Source: JAUSIK01 sp964362915
Lineage (GTDB): Archaea > Nanobdellota > Nanobdellia > Pacearchaeales > GW2011-AR1
DNA length: 5,574 nucleotides
Assembly: GCA_964362915.1 (NCBI GenBank)
Contig: CAYIGH010000046.1
Coordinates: forward strand, 1-5,574
Reading direction: 5' to 3'
Shown here: piece after piece, positions 1 to 5,241 of the stretch
How the letters are laid out: every line of letters starts with the position of its first letter
Position numbering within the stretch: position 1 is the first letter of the stretch
Made by a program: the position numbers and the translations under genes
The notes under the pieces: generated by a model
What the model was told of the DNA's origin: nothing
Database searches by the model: none
The model's input: only the letters and a program-made list of their open reading frames with translations

Positions 1-309
1 TTAACTCTAAATAATTATTTTGAAGCGCCTGTATTAAATGAAGTTTCACAGAAAAGATTTGATTCAAAAGATATTGATGCAAAAACAGGTCTGCCTTCAA
101 AATTAGGAGATTCAGGACAAAGAACTTTATACACAAGAAATTTTGATGGATACAATCCTAAAAATTCCGGCTTTTGCGGGCTTTACCTGGACAGGCTTCT
201 CAATGCTTACTCCAACGACGACTATCTTGCTTTCTCGGATGCCGACGCTCGGGTAGTCGTCGTTAGCGGCGAAGCCGGAGCGCAAAATTTTTCAGCTAAA
301 AATCCGTAA
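1..309 (+). CDS. C-terminal part of an unrecognised protein with a DGR-target-like variable tail (5' end outside window)
   Basis: The frame is open from base 1 to a TAA at 307-309, giving the last 102 residues of a longer protein. Visible residues 1-55 are polar and ordinary for this AT-rich genome (about 29% GC for bases 1-160). From about residue 56 (SGFCGLYLDRL) composition changes: bases 176-285 are about 58% GC and poor in A. This tail contains many Asp/Asn/Ser/Tyr/Ala positions and ends in RVVVVSGEAG (residues 84-93). From family knowledge, DGR target proteins in DPANN archaea and candidate-phyla bacteria often end in a GL-L...GRVVVVSxE-like segment, where adenines copied from a template repeat have been randomised. 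I infer that this is such a target, possibly a C-type-lectin-like ligand binder. The N-terminal domains, the template repeat and the reverse transcriptase are not visible, so the call rests on composition and remembered motif resemblance. It could instead be an unrelated surface protein. The gene is convergent with the yvcK-like gene, with 69 bases between their stops. Confidence 0.55.
   Translation, partial: LTLNNYFEAPVLNEVSQKRFDSKDIDAKTGLPSKLGDSGQRTLYTRNFDGYNPKNSGFCGLYLDRLLNAYSNDDYLAFSDADARVVVVSGEAGAQNFSAKNP
166..290 (+). other. Candidate DGR variable region with GC-rich 3' end
   Basis: This GC-rich, adenine-poor block covers the last ~40 codons of the gene ending at 309. Its codons include many of the NNY type (tac, gac, aac, gct, tcc, ttc, gat, gcc) that adenine mutagenesis of AAY template codons would produce. 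A GC-rich stretch, about 254-283, follows them and could be the initiation-of-mutagenic-homing segment. The exact boundaries are uncertain. No near-copy of the block exists elsewhere in the window, so the decisive A-specific comparison cannot be made here. Confidence 0.4.
214..264. repeat. Perfect 11-bp inverted repeat inside the GC-rich tail
   Basis: AACGACGACTA at 214-224 is the exact reverse complement of TAGTCGTCGTT at 254-264, with a 29-base spacer between them. It lies inside coding sequence. Two other inverted pairs overlap the same block: TCCGGCTT at 166-173 with AAGCCGGA at 272-279, and TTTTGCG at 172-178 with CGCAAAA at 281-287. The last two pairs cannot both form at once. A hairpin or cruciform near the end of a variable region is known to help retrohoming in some DGRs, but that role is only a guess here. 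Confidence 0.6.
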
Positions 310-357
310 TAAAACTAAAAATGAAAGGCGAACTTTATCAACTAAGGAAAGAACTTG

Positions 358-378
358 AAAATAGAAAAATGCTAAAAA
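358..378 (-). terminator. T-rich tract directly after the yvcK-like stop codon
   Basis: Read on the minus strand, the 21 bases after the stop contain three T runs (TTTTT, TTTTT, TTTT) separated by a few other bases and without a GC stem. Archaeal termination commonly uses such T-rich tracts, so this is a plausible terminator for the yvcK-like gene. It is weak evidence in a genome this AT-rich. Confidence 0.35.
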
Positions 379-1308
379 TTAATCAAGGCCAATAATTGTT
401 CCGGCAATTCTCTCAGGAATATGCCTTAATATAGTTTTCTTTTCAGATAAATATTCTCTAGCAAATTCACCTCTAATAACTCTATTATCATTGCCTAAAT
501 CATCTTCAACTAATTTAGAATCCTCTGAGAAATATTTGTTAACAACATCTTCAGAAGGTCTGCCTACATTGATAATAATCTTATCCATCTCCACTCCAGA
601 ATATTTCTCGATTTCTCTAATAAAATTACTGGCTTTAAAATCATAATTTCCTTGCTTTGTGAATAAATTACAAACATATATCTTTATAGCATTAGAATCA
701 TTTAATGCATCACGCATGCCCTCAACAATTAAATTAGGCAATATGCTCCCATATAAATCTCCAGAGCATATAACAACTTTATCCGCATTCCTTATTGCTT
801 CTGCTGACTCTCTATAAATAAAGGCAGACGGCCCATAATAAAGTTTTTTGATTTTAGTATTTCTATCAGAAGGATAACTCACTTCTGTCTGTCCTTTTAG
901 CACCTTGCCTTCAAGAGTTTCAGCCATTAAAATACTGTTATCTATTGTAACAGGCAAAACCTCTCCACTAATTCTTAGCAATCTTCCGGCTTCCTTAATG
1001 CCTGCTGCAGAACCGCCATAAATATCAGTCAGGGCAGCGATAGTCAAATTTCCATAATTATGCCCATCTTTAAAACGATAATTAAACAATTTCCTTAATC
1101 TTCCCCCGCCATTCTCTGGAGCTAAAGCAACAATACATTGTCGTGCATCTCCTGGGGGCAAGATTCCATACTCATCTCTCAATCTGCCACTAGAGCCCCC
1201 GTCATCAGCCATATTAGCTATAGCAGTTATACTGCATTCGTAATTCTTCAACCCCTTTAATAATTGAAAATGTCCTGTTCCGCCTCCGATAGTCACTATT
1301 TTTTGCAT
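379..1308 (-). CDS. yvcK: YvcK/CofD-like family protein (gluconeogenesis-factor type)
   Basis: This 309-aa protein has the family hallmarks in order: a glycine-rich N-terminal loop GGGTG (residues 8-12), the signature NMADDGGSSGRLR (32-44), PPGDARQC (51-58), GHNYGNL (82-88), CSGDLYGSILPNL (181-193) and YVCNLFTKQG (211-220). Length is normal for YvcK proteins (about 300-330 aa). YvcK relatives share the fold of CofD, the 2-phospho-L-lactate transferase of F420 synthesis. Bacterial YvcK binds UDP-sugars such as UDP-GlcNAc and influences gluconeogenic growth and envelope synthesis; no transferase activity is established for it. The NMADDGGSSGRLR and PPGD pattern fits YvcK better than CofD, so an F420 role is unlikely. 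In a wall-less archaeon its role may be sugar-nucleotide sensing, which is inference. The protein is cytosolic. The start is the only well-placed ATG: it lies about 26 bases from a TATA-like box and has no Shine-Dalgarno sequence, suggesting a leaderless message. It is divergent from the alkD-like gene. Confidence 0.88.
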   Translation of the reverse strand: MQKIVTIGGGTGHFQLLKGLKNYECSITAIANMADDGGSSGRLRDEYGILPPGDARQCIVALAPENGGGRLRKLFNYRFKDGHNYGNLTIAALTDIYGGSAAGIKEAGRLLRISGEVLPVTIDNSILMAETLEGKVLKGQTEVSYPSDRNTKIKKLYYGPSAFIYRESAEAIRNADKVVICSGDLYGSILPNLIVEGMRDALNDSNAIKIYVCNLFTKQGNYDFKASNFIREIEKYSGVEMDKIIINVGRPSEDVVNKYFSEDSKLVEDDLGNDNRVIRGEFAREYLSEKKTILRHIPERIAGTIIGLD

Positions 1309-1330
1309 CTCATAAATTAAAACAAATATT

Positions 1331-1338
1331 ATTTAAAC
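1331..1338. promoter_or_regulatory. Shared palindromic TATA-like box for two divergent genes
   Basis: The palindrome TTTAAA at 1332-1337 is centred at 1334.5, almost exactly midway between the ATG of the yvcK-like gene (A of the start at 1308, minus strand) and that of the alkD-like gene (1359, plus strand). It is about 26 and 25 bases from them. This is the normal archaeal TATA-to-start distance for a leaderless transcript in both directions. The whole intergenic gap is only 50 bases, and no Shine-Dalgarno sequence precedes either start. Confidence 0.5.
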
Positions 1339-1358
1339 ATTATGTAACTAAAATCGTC

Positions 1359-2063
1359 ATGATTTTAAAAAATCTAAGAATTGAAATATTATCTATGGAA
1401 AATAAAGAAAAAGCAAAAGTTCTTAAAAGATTCTTTAAAACAGACAAAGGAGAATATGGAGAAGGCGACATATTCTTAGGATTAACAGTTCCAGAATCAA
1501 GAAAAATAGCAAAAAAATATTCCAGCCTCTCTCTGGAAGAAGTAAAAAGTCTATTAGAATCTAAGATTCATGAAGAAAGACTGATAGCTTTATTAATACT
1601 AGTAAATAATTACCAAAAGTCAAATGAAAATATAAAAAAGGAAATATATAACTTCTACTTAAAAAATACGGATAAAATTAATAACTGGGACTTAGTAGAT
1701 TTAACAGCAGATAAAATAATAGGAGATTATTTATTAAATAACAAGAAAGATATTTTATATAAACTAGCAAAATCAGATAATTTATGGGAGAGGAGAGTCT
1801 CAATTATTTCAACTTTTCAATTCATAAAAAACAATGAATTTAAAGATGTATTAAATATAGCAGAAATATTGCTTAGAGATAAACACGATCTAATCCATAA
1901 AGCAGTTGGTTGGATGTTAAGAGAAATAGGAAAACGTAACTTAGAAGCTCTTGAGTCTTTTCTTAATAAACATTACAGATCAATGCCAAGAACAATGTTA
2001 AGATATGCAATTGAAAAATTCCAAGAAGATAAAAGGCAGGCTTATCTAAAAGGAGAAATATAA
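1359..2063 (+). CDS. alkD: AlkD-type DNA alkylation repair glycosylase (HEAT-like repeats)
   Basis: This 234-aa, helix-rich protein matches the AlkD family in length (about 230 aa) and motifs. Near the N-terminus is FFKTDKGEYGEGDIFLGL (residues 25-42), the family's characteristic opening. The segment NNWDLVDLTADKIIGDYL (108-125) carries the aromatic and acidic residues of the active cleft. W110, D114, R145/R146 (in LWERR) and W185 (in GWMLRE) align by spacing with W109, D113, R148 and W187 of Bacillus cereus AlkD, so the catalytic and DNA-cradling residues appear complete. From family knowledge, AlkD excises N3- and N7-alkylated purines without base flipping, using a curved stack of HEAT-like helical pairs. 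The first ATG is preferred over Met13 because the family's first helix precedes KAKVLKRFF and because the TATA-like box is about 25 bases upstream. Its stop lies one base from the stop of the convergent ribbon-helix-helix gene. Confidence 0.88.
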   Translation: MILKNLRIEILSMENKEKAKVLKRFFKTDKGEYGEGDIFLGLTVPESRKIAKKYSSLSLEEVKSLLESKIHEERLIALLILVNNYQKSNENIKKEIYNFYLKNTDKINNWDLVDLTADKIIGDYLLNNKKDILYKLAKSDNLWERRVSIISTFQFIKNNEFKDVLNIAEILLRDKHDLIHKAVGWMLREIGKRNLEALESFLNKHYRSMPRTMLRYAIEKFQEDKRQAYLKGEI

Positions 2064-2064
2064 A

Positions 2065-2283
2065 TCAGATTTTTGAAACAGCTTCCTCAATAATCCGGGA
2101 TACAGGCTTTCCAGTTTTCTCACTTAAGTCTCTAAGCTTTTTTATAATACTTCTATTAAGTGTAATATCTATTCTTTTTCTTCCCCAAAGTTTTTCATGC
2201 GTTCTATCGTAATGTTCCAGACTATCAAAAATATCTTTATGCTTATTTATTATCCTCTTTATATTCCTATTATCGTATCGCAT
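2065..2283 (-). CDS. Ribbon-helix-helix protein, probable antitoxin of the Doc-like toxin
   Basis: This 72-aa protein ends with a ribbon-helix-helix fold: a short strand RIDITLN (residues 37-43), helix A about 44-57 (SIIKKLRDLSEKTG) and helix B about 60-72 (PVSRIIEEAVSKI), including the usual turn between the helices. RHH proteins dimerise through the strand and bind operator DNA. The first ~35 residues are highly charged (NIKRIINKHKDIFDSLEHYD) and could contact the toxin. The gene starts 14 bases before the end of the Doc-like gene, so the two are probably co-transcribed and translationally coupled. I infer an antitoxin/repressor function from this pairing. Two things are unusual: the antitoxin follows the toxin, and the DNA-binding domain is C-terminal, whereas many RHH antitoxins have it N-terminal. 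It could instead be a plain RHH regulator. There is no alternative internal Met. Confidence 0.7.
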   Translation of the reverse strand: MRYDNRNIKRIINKHKDIFDSLEHYDRTHEKLWGRKRIDITLNRSIIKKLRDLSEKTGKPVSRIIEEAVSKI

Positions 2284-2605
2284 TTTTTAACCTTAACTCT
2301 ATATTTCTTATCTCATTTACATTCTTAGATGCAATTGAGTGAATATGATGCATAAGTAATTGATCATTCGTTGTTTTATTATATTGCTCGGCAAATGCCA
2401 ACGCAACAAAAACAGCAGTTCTTTTATTTCCATCATTAAAGATATGATCAACCAAAATAGCCCTCCACAAATATGCCAGTTTCTTGTATTCTCCTAATTT
2501 ATTATTATCCTGCATATTCAGAGCAAAGTCTAAACTAACCTCATTTCTCAAGCTCCCCCCGAATCCTTTATTTATTCTAATAATATCTTCCTTACGTATT
2601 TTCAT
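2270..2605 (-). CDS. doc: Doc-like Fic-fold toxin (death-on-curing family)
   Basis: The central motif HIFNDGNKRTA (residues 56-66 counted from the upstream ATG at 2611) is the Fic/Doc active-site loop. The AMP-transferring Fic consensus is HxFx(D/E)GNGRxxR. Here the second glycine is Lys (K63) and the final Arg is Val (V67), as in Doc of phage P1 (HIFNDANKRTA). Doc phosphorylates EF-Tu instead of AMPylating targets, so a kinase-type toxin acting on the archaeal elongation factor is a reasonable inference. The GFGGSLRNEVSLDFAL segment (16-31) is the usual N-terminal region of short Doc proteins. Total length is 111-113 aa, against 126 for P1 Doc. I chose the ATG at 2605 because a TTTATATA box is centred 26 bases upstream of it, which suits a leaderless start. 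The ATG at 2611, two codons upstream, would be only 20 bases from the box but is the longest form. The gene overlaps the following RHH gene by 14 bases. Confidence 0.82.
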   Translation of the reverse strand: MKIRKEDIIRINKGFGGSLRNEVSLDFALNMQDNNKLGEYKKLAYLWRAILVDHIFNDGNKRTAVFVALAFAEQYNKTTNDQLLMHHIHSIASKNVNEIRNIELRLKNAIR

Positions 2606-2627
2606 ACACATAAATAATTGTTAGCAA

Positions 2628-2635
2628 TATATAAA
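2628..2635 (-). promoter_or_regulatory. Archaeal TATA box for the Doc-like/RHH operon
   Basis: On the minus strand these bases read TTTATATA, a textbook archaeal TATA box. Its centre (2631.5) is 26 bases upstream of the A of the ATG at 2605, so transcription would start at or next to that codon. The RHH product may bind near here to autoregulate, but I see no clear operator repeat. Confidence 0.55.
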
Positions 2636-2696
2636 TCTTTCTATAACTAACAAGTATTTATACACATAAAAAATAACAAGATAATTATTGCAATAA

Positions 2697-2704
2697 TTTA
2701 AAAA
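2697..2704 (+). promoter_or_regulatory. TATA-like box for the cbf5-like gene
   Basis: TTTAAAAA is centred about 25.5 bases before the ATG at 2726, the spacing expected for a leaderless transcript. A second candidate, TTTATACA at 2658-2665, would give a leader of about 40 bases. Both lie in the 120-base divergent gap between this gene and the Doc-like gene, so the region is AT-rich and weak matches are expected. Confidence 0.42.
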
Positions 2705-2725
2705 TAATTAAAGAGAAAGAAATAC

Positions 2726-3565
2726 ATGGAAATGCAGCAAAAACCAATCCAAGAATTATTAAAATTTTCAATAATAAACATAGATAAACCAACAGGGCCA
2801 ACATCTTTTCAAATTTCAGATTTTGTCAGAAGGTCTCTAGACCTAAATAAAACTTCTCATTTCGGAACATTAGACCCGCAGGTGACAGGCGTCTTACCTG
2901 TAGCTCTTAACAGATCTTGTCGCCTAAACGAATATTTCATGCATAGAGATAAAGTCTATGTTGGCATAATGCGTCTACATAAAGACGTTTCTGATTCAGA
3001 ACTAAAGAAAGCAATGAAGTCTCAAACAGGAGAAATAACACAGCTGCCTCCTCTAAGATCCAGCGTTAAAAGAGCAGAAAGAGTAAGGGAAGTAAAAAAA
3101 TTTGAAATAATAGAAAGAGAAGGCAAGGATGTCTTATTTATTGCGGAAGTAGAAGCAGGAACTTATATTCGCCGCATTTGCGACGATATTGGCAAAGAAA
3201 TTGGCGGCGCACATATGTTGGAGCTAAGAAGAACAAGAGCCTCTATATTTGGAGAAAAAGATTCAATCGACTTATATAAATTTGAACAAGCAGTTGAAGA
3301 ATATAAAAAAGGCAATGAAAATCTATTAAGAAATATTTTAATTCCAGCAGAATCATGTATTTTGAAAGTAATGTCATCAGTTCAAGTAAAAAAATCTTCT
3401 ATCAAACAGCTTTTGACAGGCAAACCTTTAATGAAAGTAGATATTCAAGAAGTCTTACCAGAAGAAGAAATATTCGCAATATTCAACAATAATCAATTTC
3501 TAGCAATAATGAAAAAATCAGATGAAAAAGATATTATAGCAAGGCCCGAATTCGTGTTTAACTAA
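2726..3565 (+). CDS. cbf5: Archaeal Cbf5/TruB-type RNA pseudouridine synthase
   Basis: The 279-aa protein opens with NIDKPTGPTS (residues 18-27), the TruB-family KPxGPTS motif. HFGTLDPQVTGVLPVAL (45-61) follows, with the catalytic aspartate D50. Next come the KVYVGIMRLHKD strand (76-87) and GTYIRRICDDIG (145-156), both standard parts of the synthase core. Residues about 214-279 (GKPLMKVDI near 232-240 and a terminal ARPEFVF) look like a PUA RNA-binding domain. In archaea this enzyme makes pseudouridine in rRNA as the catalytic subunit of H/ACA ribonucleoproteins with Nop10, Gar1 and L7Ae. It can also make tRNA pseudouridine 55 without a guide. The GTLDPQVTGVLPVAL form is the archaeal/eukaryotic Cbf5 version rather than bacterial TruB. 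It is shorter than typical archaeal Cbf5 (about 330 aa), mostly at the N-terminus. A TATA-like box about 25 bases upstream supports this ATG; Met3 is a near alternative. It appears to be a single-gene unit. Confidence 0.9.
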   Translation: MEMQQKPIQELLKFSIINIDKPTGPTSFQISDFVRRSLDLNKTSHFGTLDPQVTGVLPVALNRSCRLNEYFMHRDKVYVGIMRLHKDVSDSELKKAMKSQTGEITQLPPLRSSVKRAERVREVKKFEIIEREGKDVLFIAEVEAGTYIRRICDDIGKEIGGAHMLELRRTRASIFGEKDSIDLYKFEQAVEEYKKGNENLLRNILIPAESCILKVMSSVQVKKSSIKQLLTGKPLMKVDIQEVLPEEEIFAIFNNNQFLAIMKKSDEKDIIARPEFVFN

Positions 3566-3622
3566 GAATTTAAGAAGGGTATCTATCATCTATTTAATAT
3601 AATCTAAAATATACTATTTGAA

Positions 3623-3645
3623 TTTCTCTATTCTTCAATTATTCC
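3623..3645 (+). terminator. Pyrimidine-rich tract after the cbf5-like gene
   Basis: About 57 bases past the stop is a C/T-rich stretch (TTTCTCTATTCTTC and onward) without a GC-rich stem. It stands out slightly from the A-rich surroundings and could serve as a T-tract terminator. The support is weak. Confidence 0.22.
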
Positions 3646-3702
3646 ACACAGCGCAACAAATCCCAAATATATAACCCCTTATAAGTTACAACAAAGGAAA
3701 GA

Positions 3703-3710
3703 TTTATAAA
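3703..3710 (+). promoter_or_regulatory. TATA box for the AbrB/AAA+ operon
   Basis: TTTATAAA is preceded by purine-rich GGAAAGA, which resembles a BRE. Initiation about 26 bases downstream would fall near 3732, leaving a leader of roughly 25 bases before the ATG at 3757. That leader contains no Shine-Dalgarno sequence. It is the best promoter match in the 191-base gap between the cbf5-like gene and this operon. Confidence 0.5.
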
Positions 3711-3756
3711 CCTCGCCAATATCAAATTATTACAGTAAAATCACAAAAAAATCACA

Positions 3757-3900
3757 ATGGCAAAGGAATTTACAATCAGAAAGAAGATTGCAAAGCACGG
3801 AAAAAATTCAATTATAGTAATACCTAAACTATTGCAAGAAGAGTTAAGGCCAAAGACAATAGTTGAACTAAATATAAAAATATTGGAAGAAGCGCAATGA
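3757..3900 (+). CDS. Short AbrB/SpoVT-type swapped-hairpin protein
   Basis: An open frame of 47 codons runs from ATG to TGA at 3898-3900. The sequence IRKKIAKHGKNSIIVIPKLL (residues 7-26), followed by EELRPKTIVELNIKIL (28-43), is the AbrB/SpoVT pattern: a strand, a KxGxSxxVxIPK-like core (here KHGKNSIIVIPK), a short helix and a final strand. Such domains dimerise into a swapped-hairpin barrel that binds DNA. Stand-alone archaeal versions of about 45-90 aa serve as transcription regulators or antitoxins. Nothing follows the domain here, so it is a minimal form. Its stop overlaps the next start in ATGA (3897-3900), so it is translationally coupled to the AAA+ ATPase. A role as the operon's autoregulator is inference. 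The gene is short, but its domain match, promoter and coupling make it convincing. Confidence 0.78.
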   Translation: MAKEFTIRKKIAKHGKNSIIVIPKLLQEELRPKTIVELNIKILEEAQ

Positions 3901-5225
3901 AAGAAAAATTAACATACGAAGACTTAGAATTGCCAAACTATCGAAACACAAGAAAGATTTTTGCAAATTTAGATGTCAGCGATGCTGTCAAAGCAGCTGT
4001 ACTCTCCCCAGTAAATTTATTTATTGTTGGAAATCCTGGCACTGGAAAGACATTGTTAGCAAGTGATATACAAAAGAGTTATTTTAATGGCAACAAGCGT
4101 GAGGGAGGGCATGGTGTTTTTATCAGGGCTAATCCAGAAATGGATTTATATAATGAGATATTCTCAGAATTAGATATAGCACATGCACAGCGAAATCTTA
4201 CTGAAAATATTGAGGCATTATTGTTCAGAGCTGATGAAATAAGCAGGGCTCCAACAAAAGCGCAAAACCAATTATTAGCATTAGGAGATGGGGACATGGA
4301 TTTCAAGGGAAGGTCAATAAAACTCGGAAGAGATGGCTATTTATTATTAATTTGCACTGCTAATATAGGTAATGGAAGATTTACAGGAACATTTGATATT
4401 GATCCCGCATTATATGATAGATTGCATGTTATTCTGGATTTAGACCATTATGGCCCTGCAGATGAAGATCACTTTAAATTAGATGAACAAGAAGCAAATC
4501 CAAGAGTAAAAGATGCTCCTAAGAGAGACCTCACAGAAAAAATTATTCAAACATCAAAAGAGATTGGCGAGGCAACAAAAGAGCCGTGCCTTGAAGCAAG
4601 GGCAGTGATTGATTATATACGATTTGGTTTAGCCAACTGCATGCGCAACATTGATGAAGGAAAAACCTCTGTAAAAGGAAGAGAATGGCCTATGAGATGT
4701 CAAGACTGCCCTCATAACACAGCTAATAACGCGCTTTGTTCATTAATAAGAGCCCCATCAGGAAGAAGGGCAACTGATTCAGTAATGCGATATGCCTCTG
4801 CATTAGAATATCTAGCAAAATTAAAAGACCAAAATATAGAAATAGACCCTATTGACTTAATGTTCAAAAGTTTTGAACTTGTTGGAGCATACAAAGGGCT
4901 TTTGAATCAAAATCAACTCAAACAAAAATACCAGGAAAATGCTCCTTTGTTTATGGCAGAGGCAGTTGAAAAACTTAAGGCAGATTTTAAAGCTAATGAA
5001 GACTATATTTTAAGCTCTTTAGAAGAAGCACGAAATGGGAAGAAAATAATGCGCTTCTTTAAGGTAAATAAAGTATTAGGAAATTATGATGCCCTCACTT
5101 CAGAATCTCAGCATAAACATAAAGTTGTAGAGCCATATATAAATAAGAGAGAAATCGGTTTAGCATGGATGCCTGAACGAGTTAATTATGAAATAAATAA
5201 AGCAAAGAAAAAGGAGGAAAAATAA
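3897..5225 (+). CDS. MoxR-like AAA+ ATPase with a cysteine cluster in the lid region
   Basis: This is a 442-aa ATPase. Walker A is GNPGTGKT (residues 45-52). Walker B with the MoxR-style continuation is ALLFRADEISRAP (106-118). Sensor 1 is LICTANIG (151-158), the arginine finger lies in ALYDRLHVIL (R175), and a sensor-2-like SGRRATDSVMRYASALEYLA stretch begins at 288. The ADEIsRAP and ALYDRl forms place it in the MoxR group, whose members remodel or activate partner proteins, often together with von Willebrand A domain proteins. Unusual is C248-x19-C268-x2-C271-x9-C281 within the lid, just before sensor 2, which could hold zinc or an Fe-S cluster. Residues about 340-442 are charged and helical, with a Lys/Glu-rich end, and match nothing I recognise. 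No signal peptide or membrane helix is seen, so it is probably cytosolic. Its ATG overlaps the AbrB-like stop by four bases. The ATPase assignment is firm; the client protein and process are unknown. Confidence 0.85.
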   Translation: MKEKLTYEDLELPNYRNTRKIFANLDVSDAVKAAVLSPVNLFIVGNPGTGKTLLASDIQKSYFNGNKREGGHGVFIRANPEMDLYNEIFSELDIAHAQRNLTENIEALLFRADEISRAPTKAQNQLLALGDGDMDFKGRSIKLGRDGYLLLICTANIGNGRFTGTFDIDPALYDRLHVILDLDHYGPADEDHFKLDEQEANPRVKDAPKRDLTEKIIQTSKEIGEATKEPCLEARAVIDYIRFGLANCMRNIDEGKTSVKGREWPMRCQDCPHNTANNALCSLIRAPSGRRATDSVMRYASALEYLAKLKDQNIEIDPIDLMFKSFELVGAYKGLLNQNQLKQKYQENAPLFMAEAVEKLKADFKANEDYILSSLEEARNGKKIMRFFKVNKVLGNYDALTSESQHKHKVVEPYINKREIGLAWMPERVNYEINKAKKKEEK

Positions 5226-5241
5226 TAAAATAAAAACTAAC

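Noticed and set aside
321..395. 24-codon plus-strand reading frame (starting MKGELYQLRKEL) between the left-edge gene and the yvcK-like gene
   Set aside because: It is very short, has no promoter or ribosome binding site, overlaps the 3' end of the yvcK-like gene and matches no family I know. A truncated DGR accessory gene was considered but cannot be supported.
2065..2283. SRIIEE in the RHH protein (residues 62-67) as a Fic-inhibitory (S/T)xxxE(G/N) motif
   Set aside because: The last residue is Glu, not Gly or Asn, and the segment is simply the second helix of the RHH fold.
4079..4306. 75-codon minus-strand reading frame
   Set aside because: It lies wholly inside the AAA+ ATPase gene, antisense over the Walker B region, with no promoter and no recognisable protein features.
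4712..4894. 60-codon minus-strand reading frame
   Set aside because: It is antisense to the ATPase lid region and best explained as a by-product of that gene's codons.
5211..5217. AAGGAGG as a Shine-Dalgarno for the last gene
   Set aside because: It is 24 bases from the ATG, falls in Lys/Glu codons of the ATPase, and no usual start codon lies at a suitable distance from it.
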